Source of the DNA: a virus
Direction: 5' to 3' (one strand)
IMG/VR virus record: IMGVR_UViG_3300050821_001041
Span: 1 to 35,298 of that record
Length of the DNA stretch: 35,298 nucleotides
Position numbers and translations under genes: made by a program. Under the pieces are notes generated by a model. It saw only the letters and a program-made list of their open reading frames with translations, had not been told where the DNA came from and ran no database searches. Of this stretch, positions 1 through 6,129 are shown piece by piece (position 1 is the first letter of the stretch; every line of letters starts with the position of its first letter).

Positions 1-97
1 CTATTGCTAGGGCTAGAAAGCAAGGAAGTTTTCATGAAACAAATTAATAATAATAGAAAATCAAGCGGAGAGATAGCACTCGATGATTCGCTTGCCA
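1..97. repeat. Terminal direct repeat, left copy (circular closure)
   Basis: Bases 1-97 are identical to 35202-35298. Such a short exact end overlap normally means the assembler walked round a circular or circularly permuted molecule. It fits headful packaging, as in P22-like phages, where packaged ends are permuted. A true fixed terminal repeat of 97 bp is possible but less likely, because the repeat cuts into the end of the nuclease gene and a hairpin rather than lying between units. Confidence 0.9.
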
Positions 98-453
98 TCT
101 TCCCAACCATAGCAGAAGTGACCATCGAAACCAACGCCTTTCATTCTATCAATCCAAATTTCCTGATTAATCCAAGTTTCAGACTTCCTTGCTGATGGTG
201 GATAGTGCATATTGCGCTTCACTTCCAACCATAAGCCAGCATATAACTTGGTTTTGCTAGGGTAGGGAATGAACAAGTCACTCACACCTGGACGTAATCC
301 CATCAACTTTAGATTCCAAGTCTGGGCTTCCGTCCGCTTGCCCTCGTTATTATTCTTGTAAAAATATTCTTTCAGCAACGGGTGCAGACTCAACCACTTC
401 ACCAATGCCCTTTGCTCTTGATTCTCTGTTGGAATCAGAAATTTGCGTGTCAT
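61..453 (-). CDS. VRR-NUC family nuclease (possible Holliday-junction resolvase)
   Basis: 130 aa from an ATG at 453, chosen because GAGG lies six bases upstream; upstream in-frame ATGs at 468 and 465 are less well placed. Seen: an early NQEQRALVKW helix (Glu13), an NNNEGKR segment (34-40), the core PGVSDL (Asp59), a Leu-Glu-Val-Lys strand (Glu77, Lys79) and a later Gln97. This is the order expected of a PD-(D/E)XK VRR-NUC nuclease. Phage VRR-NUC proteins are thought to cut branched DNA or flaps during recombination and before packaging. It is the last gene of the leftward replication cluster, just before the hairpin that separates that cluster from endolysin. Family assignment is fairly sure; the substrate is inferred. 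Confidence 0.8.
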   Translation of the reverse strand: MTRKFLIPTENQEQRALVKWLSLHPLLKEYFYKNNNEGKRTEAQTWNLKLMGLRPGVSDLFIPYPSKTKLYAGLWLEVKRNMHYPPSARKSETWINQEIWIDRMKGVGFDGHFCYGWEDGKRIIECYLSA

Positions 454-538
454 CCTTGACCTCATCATTTCCGTATAAAATCTTCATCAACGCTAGAACT
501 TCCTGTTGGTCGCGTAAACTAACTGTCTTTCTTTTCAT
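350..538 (-). CDS. Small protein of unknown function overlapping the VRR-NUC start
   Basis: 62 aa from ATG at 538, with a GAGGA about 11 bases upstream. It begins within the last 20 bases of the preceding small gene and its final 104 bases lie under the start of the VRR-NUC gene in another frame. The first 35 residues (MKRKTVSLRDQQEVLALMKI onward) are charged and helical; the tail encoded in the overlap may be a by-product of the nuclease frame. I recognise no family. It may be real, or its ribosome binding site may only support coupled translation of the nuclease. Confidence 0.4.
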   Translation of the reverse strand: MKRKTVSLRDQQEVLALMKILYGNDEVKDDTQISDSNRESRAKGIGEVVESAPVAERIFLQE

Positions 539-683
539 TTGTCTTTGCTTCCTCTTCGTCCTTACATCGGCGTAAAAATATTTCTGATGCCTCATTAATG
601 GTCATGCTATTGGGTAAAAATCCTTTCACACAAGCAAGCCACGCAACAAACTTCTTTGCTTTCTCTCCTTGAATCGTACTCAT
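519..683 (-). CDS. Small helical protein of unknown function (54 aa)
   Basis: This 54-codon frame starts at ATG 683-681. The start overlaps the stop of the upstream gene as ATGA (stop 682-680), the classic sign of translational coupling in this phage. It reads MSTIQGEKAKKFVAWLACVK..., then a middle PNSMTINEASEIFLRR stretch and an acidic/lysine tail. The tail overlaps the next small gene. No family is recognised. Its place between the helicase-loader-like gene and the nuclease suggests an accessory role in replication or recombination, which is inference only. Confidence 0.6.
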   Translation of the reverse strand: MSTIQGEKAKKFVAWLACVKGFLPNSMTINEASEIFLRRCKDEEEAKTNEKKDS

Positions 684-895
684 TTCAGCTTCCTTTCTGG
701 GTAGTATTTCAACTGTTCGACCATCTCTTCATAGCATCTGATGGCCTCCTCTATTTTCTCATCAGGGTGAGCGTGTAACACTTCTTTGCAGTGTTGGCGC
801 AAAAATTCAATGTTATCACCGCCATGCCCATCAGAAACTTTTTTAATGAGTCCGCATAAATAATTCTTTCGCGCTATCCATAACGCCCTATGCAT
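680..895 (-). CDS. Small protein of unknown function in replication operon
   Basis: 71 aa; the ATG at 895-893 overlaps the stop of the loader-like gene (TGATG, one shared base). It contains a helix near the N-terminus (MHRALWIARKNY), a Gly/His turn (SDGHGG) and then two acidic/basic helices ending EQLKYYPERKLK. No domain is recognised. Tight coupling on both sides supports it being a real member of the leftward early operon. Confidence 0.6.
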   Translation of the reverse strand: MHRALWIARKNYLCGLIKKVSDGHGGDNIEFLRQHCKEVLHAHPDEKIEEAIRCYEEMVEQLKYYPERKLK

Positions 896-1806
896 CAGTC
901 ATGCGCCCAATTCTTGTAAACCTTCACGGGTTTACCTGCGCCACTTCTATCAGAGCCTTTCGGAGATGCAAACCCTTCCCGCTCTTTAGGCGGTACGTAG
1001 CCTTGCTTCTTTAACCATTCTGCTTGCTCTGCCATGTTTAAAAACTTATTTCTCTGCATTAAATACGTAGCTGGTAAAATCATGGTTTCCGTTTCTGGAA
1101 TGCCTATCAAGTACGCTTTGTACTCATCAAACACACCCTGATCGAACTCTTTGTGACCCTGCTTTATTTTGTTTGCATCAAATTCTTTGTAGGCTTTACC
1201 GCCTCCGGCTATCTTTTTCTCGCTAAGTATCTCTTGGCACCGAGTCATACATTCACGAAACGATTTCATCTCGTCTTTGTTCGGTATCTTATCAGGCGGT
1301 GGCAATTCCTTTGGCTTGGCGTTGAAGTCTGTTAACTTTTGCCAGCATTGTTGAGGCTCAGACTTGAAGGTATTAACCATCGTGTCGTATTGGTCACGCA
1401 CCAATTGGGCTATCTCTTTCTCGCTACCATTGGACAGCTTCCATGAACCAATCTTGTCATAGACCATCTTTACCACGGGATGGCTAAAGTCTTTTGCTGT
1501 CATCATGCGGATTAATTGCGAAGGTTCAGGAACACCGCTTGCTTTCAGGCATAGATCAATCAATTGCCCAAGGGTTGGCGGATATTCTTTGCAGGTTGCG
1601 AGTGCTACGCTAACCCCTTCGCGTAGTACGCCAAGGTCAAATTGTTGCAACTCTTCCAGCCAATCATCAGCGCACGCGTTCCAGTCGCCACCTTCACCTA
1701 GTCTTGTCGTCCAAATCTTACCGTAACGATTAGCAAACTTAGCAAATAGGCGTGTGATGATTTCCCGATTAACGGAGTGGGTCATATACGCTACCTGATT
1801 GCTCAT
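895..1806 (-). CDS. Replication P-like protein, putative helicase loader
   Basis: 303 aa, start ATG 1806 with AAGG eight bases upstream. Residues about 10-95 hold a helical domain with the pattern ITRLFAKFANRYG...W...LREGVSVALATCKEYPPTLGQLIDLC. This resembles the start of lambda P/DnaT-like loader proteins, where a conserved PSxGQF/L-W/LC stretch closes the domain. The remainder is a long charged linker with a Pro/Lys-rich segment (KELPPPDKIPNK) and a basic tail. It follows and overlaps the initiator-like gene by 38 bases, matching the lambda O-P arrangement. Role inferred: delivery of the host DnaB helicase to the phage origin. No Walker motifs are visible, so it is not a DnaC-type ATPase. 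Confidence 0.65.
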   Translation of the reverse strand: MSNQVAYMTHSVNREIITRLFAKFANRYGKIWTTRLGEGGDWNACADDWLEELQQFDLGVLREGVSVALATCKEYPPTLGQLIDLCLKASGVPEPSQLIRMMTAKDFSHPVVKMVYDKIGSWKLSNGSEKEIAQLVRDQYDTMVNTFKSEPQQCWQKLTDFNAKPKELPPPDKIPNKDEMKSFRECMTRCQEILSEKKIAGGGKAYKEFDANKIKQGHKEFDQGVFDEYKAYLIGIPETETMILPATYLMQRNKFLNMAEQAEWLKKQGYVPPKEREGFASPKGSDRSGAGKPVKVYKNWAHD

Positions 1807-2590
1807 AGGTCGTACCTTGTTGTTTGTTTTGGTTCATGAACTCGTTGAAGGAATCGCCAGGCTTTTTGTATTGCTTTGGGGCTTGTGATTGGCTTGCGTG
1901 GTATTTGATGTCTCGTTTAATCCAAGACATAAGCCTTTGTGGGCTTACCATTTGTGGCTCTGCTTGGGTTGCATAATGGGTAACACACTCATCGTGTATT
2001 TCCTCAAAACTCTTATCGTTTTTAACGTCTATGGGTAATTGTTCGTACAGTTCGTGGCATTTCTCATGCTTCACGGTCTTAGCTCTGAGCATCAGGGCTT
2101 TTCTTTGTTGTTCAGACTCCAAAAATAAATCGTGTTCCACGCTGTGTGTGTGATTGTTAATATCTTTCTTTTGTAAAGATCCTTTATTTGTTGTAGGTGG
2201 ATCTGCCTGATCACTGGTTTCTCCAGAAGGTGGGTTTTCAGGTATCTGGTTATGTACACCACATTCCTTGTTTTCCGTATTCTGGACTTCGGTGTATAAA
2301 ATCGTTTCCCATCTACATACTTGGCCACGGGTGTTCTTTACTGCAACGCTTTTCAAGAGTCCAATCTTCTTTAAATCAGATAGCCTTGCGCGGATAAAGT
2401 CACGCCCTTTGCCAAATCGGTTCTTTAAATTCGTTTCGGATATTTCCCAATCATCGGGTTTTGAGGTGAGATACAAGTAAATACCAAGAGATGCAGGGTC
2501 TTTTATAGCTTCGATGGTCTTATTTAGTACAGTGGTGAACGGAAATTGCGAGTGTTTTAAATAATGGGGTGTATTTTTAACGATGCTCAT
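1769..2590 (-). CDS. Replication initiator-like winged-helix protein (O-like)
   Basis: 273 aa from ATG 2590, chosen because AAGGG lies 10 bases upstream; an in-frame TTG at 2692 has no visible ribosome site. The N-terminal part (about 10-100) reads as a winged helix-turn-helix: HYLKHSQFPFTTVLNKTIEA, then PASLGIYLYLTSKPDDWEIS and RFGKGRDFIRARLSDLKKIG, typical of phage replication proteins that bind the origin. A Ser/Thr/Pro-rich, polar linker follows (about 105-175), then a helical C-terminal domain that includes a Pro-Gln-Arg-Leu-Met-Ser-Trp-Ile stretch, which may contact the loader. It is the first gene leftward of the control gap and overlaps the loader-like gene. The initiator role is inferred from fold and order. 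Confidence 0.6.
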   Translation of the reverse strand: MSIVKNTPHYLKHSQFPFTTVLNKTIEAIKDPASLGIYLYLTSKPDDWEISETNLKNRFGKGRDFIRARLSDLKKIGLLKSVAVKNTRGQVCRWETILYTEVQNTENKECGVHNQIPENPPSGETSDQADPPTTNKGSLQKKDINNHTHSVEHDLFLESEQQRKALMLRAKTVKHEKCHELYEQLPIDVKNDKSFEEIHDECVTHYATQAEPQMVSPQRLMSWIKRDIKYHASQSQAPKQYKKPGDSFNEFMNQNKQQGTTYEQSGSVYDPLR

Positions 2591-2699
2591 TATATAATTG
2601 CCCTTAGTGTATGGACGCACTGTGCCGATTTCTTGCCAAACATTGGCGTCCGGTAGTTCAAAAGCACGATTGATGGTCTTGGCGGATGACAATCATGCG

Positions 2700-2745
2700 A
2701 CTATAAAAAGTTCCAGCAGCATGGAACATGAAGTTGATTGCTGCT
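2700..2745 (-). promoter_or_regulatory. Inverted repeats near the leftward early genes
   Basis: GTTCC (2710-2714) and GGAAC (2723-2727) form one inverted repeat. AGCAGCA (2715-2721) and TGCTGCT (2739-2745) form a second, interlocking one. A leftward -10-like TATAGT is the complement of 2700-2705, but I see no good -35 at the right distance. The block may be an operator for the leftward unit. Confidence 0.3.
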
Positions 2746-2774
2746 AACCCTTCTAGTGTATCTAATTTTCAGTA

Positions 2775-2804
2775 ATCGTAATACAAAAATCATACCCATG
2801 TAAA
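2775..2804 (-). promoter_or_regulatory. Candidate leftward early promoter
   Basis: On the minus strand, TTTACA (complement of 2799-2804) is followed after 18 bases by TACGAT (complement of 2775-2780): five and four matches to the sigma70 consensus boxes. It would drive the initiator, loader and nuclease operon with a leader of about 180 bases. Other arrangements in this AT-rich gap are possible. Confidence 0.35.
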
Positions 2805-2821
2805 TACCAATATAATCTTTT

Positions 2822-2870
2822 AATCATTTTCGTACATTTTTTAATTTAGTGCTTGCATACGTAAATGATT
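2822..2870. promoter_or_regulatory. Imperfect inverted repeat, candidate operator
   Basis: AATCATTTTCGTA (2822-2834) is matched at 12 of 13 positions by the complement of TACGTAAATGATT (2858-2870). The right arm lies between the -35 and -10 of the rightward promoter, so binding there would block RNA polymerase. The natural candidate ligand is the ribbon-helix-helix protein encoded at 2924. Confidence 0.6.
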
Positions 2871-2881
2871 ATTGCTATATT
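2853..2881 (+). promoter_or_regulatory. Rightward early promoter (extended -10)
   Basis: TTGCAT (2853-2858), a 17-base spacer, then TATATT (2876-2881), preceded by TG one base before the -10 (TGCTATATT, extended -10). It is the best sigma70-like promoter in the divergent gap and lies about 40 bases upstream of the regulator gene. An operator arm fills its spacer, suggesting autoregulation. Confidence 0.7.
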
Positions 2882-2923
2882 TACTCACATCAGTAACTAA
2901 CAACAAAAAAGAGGATGTATAAG

Positions 2924-3115
2924 ATGGCAAAACTAGCGAACGGTATCAATACCTTCAACATGAGAATAGACAAGGATTTGTTAATATTTTTAAAGCAGAC
3001 TGCTATTAAACAAGACTGTTCTATGACTGCATTGGTCACAAAATGTTTAAGTGACTACAAAAAGAAGTTGGAAAAAAAGAATTCTTCCATCGATAATAAT
3101 GATGACGATAATTAA
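2924..3115 (+). CDS. Arc/MetJ-type ribbon-helix-helix transcription regulator
   Basis: 63 aa. ATG 2924 is preferred because GAGG (2911-2914) is nine bases upstream; the earlier ATG at 2915 touches the ribosome site. A short beta-strand (INTFNMRID) is followed by two helices (KDLLIFLKQTAIKQ, then SMTALVTKCLSDYKKKLEKK), the pattern of dimeric ribbon-helix-helix repressors such as P22 Arc and Mnt. The tail is Asn/Asp-rich. As first gene of the rightward unit, next to an operator-like repeat, it probably controls the divergent early promoters. Whether it supports lysogeny is unknown: no integrase or CI-type repressor is visible. Confidence 0.75.
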   Translation: MAKLANGINTFNMRIDKDLLIFLKQTAIKQDCSMTALVTKCLSDYKKKLEKKNSSIDNNDDDN

Positions 3116-3142
3116 ATAATTATTTAAGGAAATGTGTTTACA

Positions 3143-3316
3143 ATGGAAAATGACGCGGTTAAAATAGATAACAAAATTAAAGAGCAAATAGATCATATAT
3201 TTAATCTTCACAGCCCAGAAATGTTAAAGCATAAAGTGAATGACTTAGTATTTGAGTGGTATTTAAAAGGGTTTACAGCAGCAACGGAGTCGGTAAAAAG
3301 AAGTTTCAATGAGTAG
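3143..3316 (+). CDS. Small early protein of unknown function
   Basis: 57 aa from ATG 3143, with AAGGA at 3126-3130; a GTG at 3134 is also in frame but too close to that site. It is acidic/basic and helical (MENDAVKIDNKIKEQIDHIF..., then LVFEWYLKGFTAATESVKRS). It follows the regulator by 27 bases and is probably cotranscribed with it. No family is recognised. Confidence 0.5.
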   Translation: MENDAVKIDNKIKEQIDHIFNLHSPEMLKHKVNDLVFEWYLKGFTAATESVKRSFNE

Positions 3317-3329
3317 TAAATAAGTCTGA

Positions 3330-3354
3330 GGTTATAGGTTACGACCCTACAACC
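3330..3354 (+). other. RNA hairpin between early genes
   Basis: GGTTATAGG (3330-3338) and CCTACAACC (3346-3354) can form a nine-pair stem with one A-C mismatch and a seven-base loop. No run of T follows, so it is not a standard intrinsic terminator. It could be a processing site or partial attenuator. Confidence 0.35.
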
Positions 3355-3391
3355 CCGGTGTTCAAGTAACTACGTTTCAAAGGTGAATTAT

Positions 3392-3913
3392 ATGAACGCA
3401 TTAAGTTTAGCGTATTTTAACACGCAAAAGCAAACATCATGGAATGATGACCCGTTTGGTTTCAAGGGGCTAGTTACAGGAGTAACGAAAATTTCAGACC
3501 ATCAACGTAATCTAAATGATTACCTTCAAGAGCTAGTTTATAGCTATGGTAAACACATAGGCGATAACTACGAGCTTGACCTTGATAAACTTTCCTCACC
3601 CTGCCAGCTTGAGCTTGCCAGACTATACATAGAGTCAATTGATCGTGAAATAGAGTGGGCTTGCTATGGAGAAGATCAGACTTTAAATAGCGATTTTCTT
3701 TGCGCAATGCTTGCCATGTTCAAAGATTCTAACCCCAAAACACGTGCCAAATTCGCACAAGTTACGACTGTAAACGTACTCAAATACTACCACAAAACCT
3801 TGCAAGAACTGATTGATACCGCGTGCCAAGATTACTATTGCAATGAAATGCATGAAGCGGGTTATCGATCAGAGCAAGACATGGATCATGGTGATGTCGT
3901 ATGGAGACGCTAG
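3392..3913 (+). CDS. Early protein of unknown function (173 aa)
   Basis: ATG 3392 is chosen for its AAAGGTGA ribosome site (3379-3386); the in-frame GTG at 3383 lies inside that site. The protein is mostly helical and acidic: an N-terminal FNTQKQTSWNDDPFGFKG segment, helices rich in Asp/Glu/Leu, a Cys/Tyr-rich stretch near the end (TACQDYYCNEM) and a C-terminal acidic/basic tail. It has no recognised domain. Its early position downstream of the regulator is typical of host-takeover genes, which is inference. The next gene starts inside its last codons. Confidence 0.65.
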   Translation: MNALSLAYFNTQKQTSWNDDPFGFKGLVTGVTKISDHQRNLNDYLQELVYSYGKHIGDNYELDLDKLSSPCQLELARLYIESIDREIEWACYGEDQTLNSDFLCAMLAMFKDSNPKTRAKFAQVTTVNVLKYYHKTLQELIDTACQDYYCNEMHEAGYRSEQDMDHGDVVWRR

Positions 3914-4143
3914 TACGGGAAGACCGATACAGCTACTACGATTACGAGATTTGGGCATATCCAGACGATGACTACCCGGACACAAAGTATTACTACTACA
4001 AGATACTTGATAAGGGTGGGGAGCAACATTTCTGGTTAGGTTGCCCAATCATAAGAGAAGCAGACGAGTACTTTGATACAGCACAGGAAGCTGAGTTTGC
4101 AGCCATAGGACACATCGATTGCTTAGAAAGTGGAGAGGGATAA
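3901..4143 (+). CDS. Small aromatic-rich early protein
   Basis: 80 aa; ATG 3901 overlaps the end of the previous gene by 13 bases. It is unusually rich in Tyr and Asp (EDRYSYYDYEIWAYPDDDYP, then KYYYYKI), with a pattern of alternating residues suggesting a small beta-sheet followed by a helix (TAQEAEFAAIGHIDCLES). It is strongly acidic, which could suit a DNA-mimic or protein-binding role, but this is only suggested by composition. No family is recognised. Confidence 0.6.
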   Translation: METLVREDRYSYYDYEIWAYPDDDYPDTKYYYYKILDKGGEQHFWLGCPIIREADEYFDTAQEAEFAAIGHIDCLESGEG

Positions 4144-4207
4144 TGACTTATTTTATGAAAGATCAAGTAACAGCAGCCGAGAGAATGAATTTTAAGAGGA
4201 CAAGAAC

Positions 4208-4417
4208 GTGGAAAGAACTACTTTGGAGCAGGTCAAAAACTGGGTACAGCATCGAATCGACTATTGGGAAGACGAAGTTGAAAAACACCCTAACGACTTT
4301 GAAGCCTTCACAGACATTGGCGAAACGTGGCGTCTTGGTCTTGAACGTGGAGAAGAAAAAGGAATGCTTGCCGCTTTTTATATGGTTATTGAATGTATAA
4401 ACGGGCAGCGCAGATAA
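4208..4417 (+). CDS. Small early protein of unknown function (GTG start)
   Basis: 69 aa from GTG 4208 with AAGAGGA at 4194-4200, seven bases away. The sequence has clean amphipathic helices (TTLEQVKNWVQHRIDYWEDE, then GLERGEEKGMLAAFYMVIEC) and a balanced charge, so I prefer this frame over the rival one opening at ATG 4143, which becomes basic and low in acidic residues. The 4143 start does have a good ribosome site (GGAGAGGG), so its short N-terminal stretch may be translated too. No family is recognised. Confidence 0.55.
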   Translation: MERTTLEQVKNWVQHRIDYWEDEVEKHPNDFEAFTDIGETWRLGLERGEEKGMLAAFYMVIECINGQRR

Positions 4418-4424
4418 ACACTTT

Positions 4425-4470
4425 ATTCGCTTATTCGGTCAAAAAGCGAATTTAGGGCGAATGAGCGAAT
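4425..4470. repeat. Cluster of GCGAAT/ATTCGC repeats (iteron- or operator-like)
   Basis: Three direct GCGAAT copies (4446-4451, 4457-4462, 4465-4470) face an inverted ATTCGC (4425-4430) and a near copy (ATTCGG, 4433-4438). As a whole, ATTCGCTTATTCG (4425-4437) is the inverse of CGAATGAGCGAAT (4458-4470) with one mismatch. It lies in the 109-base gap before the Sak4-like gene, next to a perfect TATAAT (4505-4510). Likely a protein-binding array; it may serve transcription or replication. Confidence 0.6.
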
Positions 4471-4504
4471 ATGGGGTTTATCTACGCTCTTAAATGAGCA
4501 TAAT

Positions 4505-4510
4505 TATAAT
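4505..4510 (+). promoter_or_regulatory. Candidate -10 of a promoter for the recombination genes
   Basis: A perfect TATAAT lies 17 bases before the Sak4-like start codon, but no -35 is recognisable at 16-19 bases upstream. Such a promoter would need an activator, and the GCGAAT array ends 34 bases upstream, a plausible place for one. Confidence 0.35.
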
Positions 4511-4526
4511 TGTTAGGAGTTTTAAA

Positions 4527-5372
4527 ATGGCGTTAAAAGCAAAGAAACCATCAGTAGTTGATTGCAGACTTAAAGCATTGTTCTATGGGTCTGCCGGGGT
4601 AGGTAAAACTTATGCTGCGATTCAATTCCCAAAGCCCTATATCATTGATACGGAAGGGTCAACCAACAAGCCACAATACGTAAGGCTTATTGAGAAATCA
4701 GACGGTGCCGTACTCATGACCGTAGACTTTGATGAGATGATTAACGAAGTACGAGAGCTATTAACAACAAAGCACGATTATAAGACTTTGATTCTCGACT
4801 CCTTAACATTAGCGTACAACGATTTGCTGGAGAAAGCCGAGCGCAAAGTAGGAACAGACTTTGGCCGTCACTATGGAGAGGCCAACAAACGCATGAAGCA
4901 GTTGCTTAACCTGCTCTTTAGGCTCGACATGAATGTTATTATCACTTCGCACTCAAAGAACGAGTACGGGCAGAATTTGGCGGTTTTAGGGCAGACGTTT
5001 GATTGTTACAAGAAACTAGATTACCTTTTCGATCTCGTGTTTGAGATTCAAAAGCGCGGAACGCACCGTGTGGGTATCGTGAAGAAGTCACGCTTTGAGA
5101 CATTCCAAGACAGTGACACGTTCCCGTTCTCTTACGAAGAGATTGCAGGGCGTTACGGTAAAGCAGTTATTGAGCGTGAAGCAGTGGCGCAAGAATTGGC
5201 GGAGCCTGAGCAAGTCAAAGAGATTACACGATTAATCGATTTGCTTAAGGTGCCAGAAGAAACCTTTCAGAAGTGGCTTGATAAGGCTAGCTCTGAGAGC
5301 TGGGAAGACATGCAAAAGGATTCTATCCAGAAGTGTATCGACCATCTTAAATCTAAAATACAGGGAGAATAA
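4527..5372 (+). CDS. Sak4-like RecA-fold recombinase (AAA_24 ATPase)
   Basis: 281 aa from ATG 4527 (AGGAG at 4515-4519). Walker A is GSAGVGKT (residues 21-28), followed by the PKPYIIDTEGS strand typical of phage AAA_24/Sak4 proteins. Walker B is the hydrophobic strand ending LILDS, and a sensor-like IITSHSKNEYG segment follows. Sak4 proteins are minimal RecA/Rad51-like cores used by phages for strand annealing and recombination, usually with a phage SSB, and such a partner is the next gene, four bases downstream. The C-terminal 70 residues form helices after the ATPase core and are less typical. Confident as an ATPase of this family; the recombination role is from family knowledge. Confidence 0.8.
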   Translation: MALKAKKPSVVDCRLKALFYGSAGVGKTYAAIQFPKPYIIDTEGSTNKPQYVRLIEKSDGAVLMTVDFDEMINEVRELLTTKHDYKTLILDSLTLAYNDLLEKAERKVGTDFGRHYGEANKRMKQLLNLLFRLDMNVIITSHSKNEYGQNLAVLGQTFDCYKKLDYLFDLVFEIQKRGTHRVGIVKKSRFETFQDSDTFPFSYEEIAGRYGKAVIEREAVAQELAEPEQVKEITRLIDLLKVPEETFQKWLDKASSESWEDMQKDSIQKCIDHLKSKIQGE

Positions 5373-5375
5373 AGT

Positions 5376-5879
5376 ATGTTTCACTATGATGTAATGAGCG
5401 AGCAGGATGCAATGAACGAAAGGTTTCAGTTGATGAAGGAAGGTATCTATGACGCGGTTATTACTGCGTCACAAGATACAACGTCCGCAAACTCTGGCAA
5501 TCCTATGATGGACATGACCGTAACCGTGTACGATGAAAACGGCAAAACGCATGACGTTCGTGACTTTTTAGTGTTCACCAAACAAATGATGTGGAAGGTC
5601 GTTCACTTTGCAGAGTCCGCAGGTATCTTAAAAGAATATGAATCTGGAAAACTTTGTTCCCAAACGGCAATCAATAGAACAGTACAAGTTAAAATAGTTG
5701 TCGAACAGGGTAGCGAAATCCCTCAAGATAAGTTAAAAGGCAAACCCTTGGGTACTCGTTACTTTGATAAGAACAAAATCGAGGACTATATCAAGAAAGG
5801 CGATCAAGGGGCAAGCGGTGTACCGAATGGCGATACACCACCACCGCTTATTGACGATGATATACCATTCGATCTTTAA
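5376..5879 (+). CDS. SSB-like protein (DUF669 type) with acidic tip
   Basis: 167 aa from ATG 5376, GGGAG eight bases upstream. Residues about 15-135 resemble the OB-fold-like DUF669 proteins paired with phage recombinases: GIYDAVITAS..., TVTVYDENGKTHDVRDFLVF, and a TRYFDKN strand near the end. A Gly/Pro linker leads to a C-terminal IDDDIPFDL, close to the DDDIPF tip by which bacterial SSB recruits partner proteins. It probably binds single-stranded DNA and partners the Sak4-like protein. Confidence 0.75.
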   Translation: MFHYDVMSEQDAMNERFQLMKEGIYDAVITASQDTTSANSGNPMMDMTVTVYDENGKTHDVRDFLVFTKQMMWKVVHFAESAGILKEYESGKLCSQTAINRTVQVKIVVEQGSEIPQDKLKGKPLGTRYFDKNKIEDYIKKGDQGASGVPNGDTPPPLIDDDIPFDL

Positions 5880-5904
5880 TTTTATGACGGGGTAGATTTA
5901 AAGC

Positions 5905-5983
5905 GGAGATAACACGTGATAAGGCCGTAAATCACCCGCCTGTAAAGCGGGAAATCTAGGTGAAATCCCTAGCCCTGTCTCCA
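5905..5983 (+). tRNA. tRNA-Tyr(GTA)-like cloverleaf, non-canonical
   Basis: Acceptor pairs GGAGATA (5905-5911) with TGTCTCC (5976-5982), one G-T pair, then an A at 5983 as discriminator. The anticodon arm is CCCGC/GCGGG (5935-5939, 5947-5951) with loop CTGTAAA, the same loop as bacterial tRNA-Tyr. A T-like arm CTAGG/CCTAG (5956-5960, 5968-5972) has loop TGAAATC, and a D-like arm is TGAT/ATCA around a loop containing GG. Odd points: five unpaired bases before the D arm, three (CCC) between T arm and acceptor, a T loop lacking the TTC start, and no long variable arm as expected for bacterial tRNA-Tyr. It could be a decayed tRNA, a tRNA mimic or an unusual tRNA. Confidence 0.45.
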
Positions 5984-5998
5984 TAAACAAGGTTGTAA

Positions 5999-6118
5999 AT
6001 GAGAGTATTAAAAGCAATTGGAGTGACTTGTTTCGTGGTGGTTCTTAGCCATCACGTACAACTTGATTGGTGGGAAGGTTGTTTATTAAGCTTTGGAGCC
6101 ATGTTGATATTGGGATAA
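5999..6118 (+). CDS. Small membrane protein (39 aa)
   Basis: ATG 5999 follows AAGG (5989-5992). A hydrophobic stretch VLKAIGVTCFVVVLSHH (residues 3-19) and a second one, CLLSFGAMLILG, at the C-terminus flank a polar VQLDWWEG turn, so it probably crosses or inserts into the inner membrane. Its stop codon lies inside the very strong ribosome site of the next gene. No family is recognised. Confidence 0.55.
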   Translation: MRVLKAIGVTCFVVVLSHHVQLDWWEGCLLSFGAMLILG

Positions 6119-6129
6119 GGAGGTCATGA

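Noticed and set aside
4-195. Rightward open frame at the left end
   Set aside because: It lies opposite the VRR-NUC gene and across the junction hairpin; composition is not protein-like and it has no ribosome site.
2092-2328. Leftward frame within the initiator-like gene
   Set aside because: It overlaps the well-supported O-like gene in another frame and has no ribosome site.
4425-4470. CRISPR-like repeat array
   Set aside because: Repeats are six bases with short irregular spacing and mixed orientation; no spacers or cas genes are present anywhere in the window.
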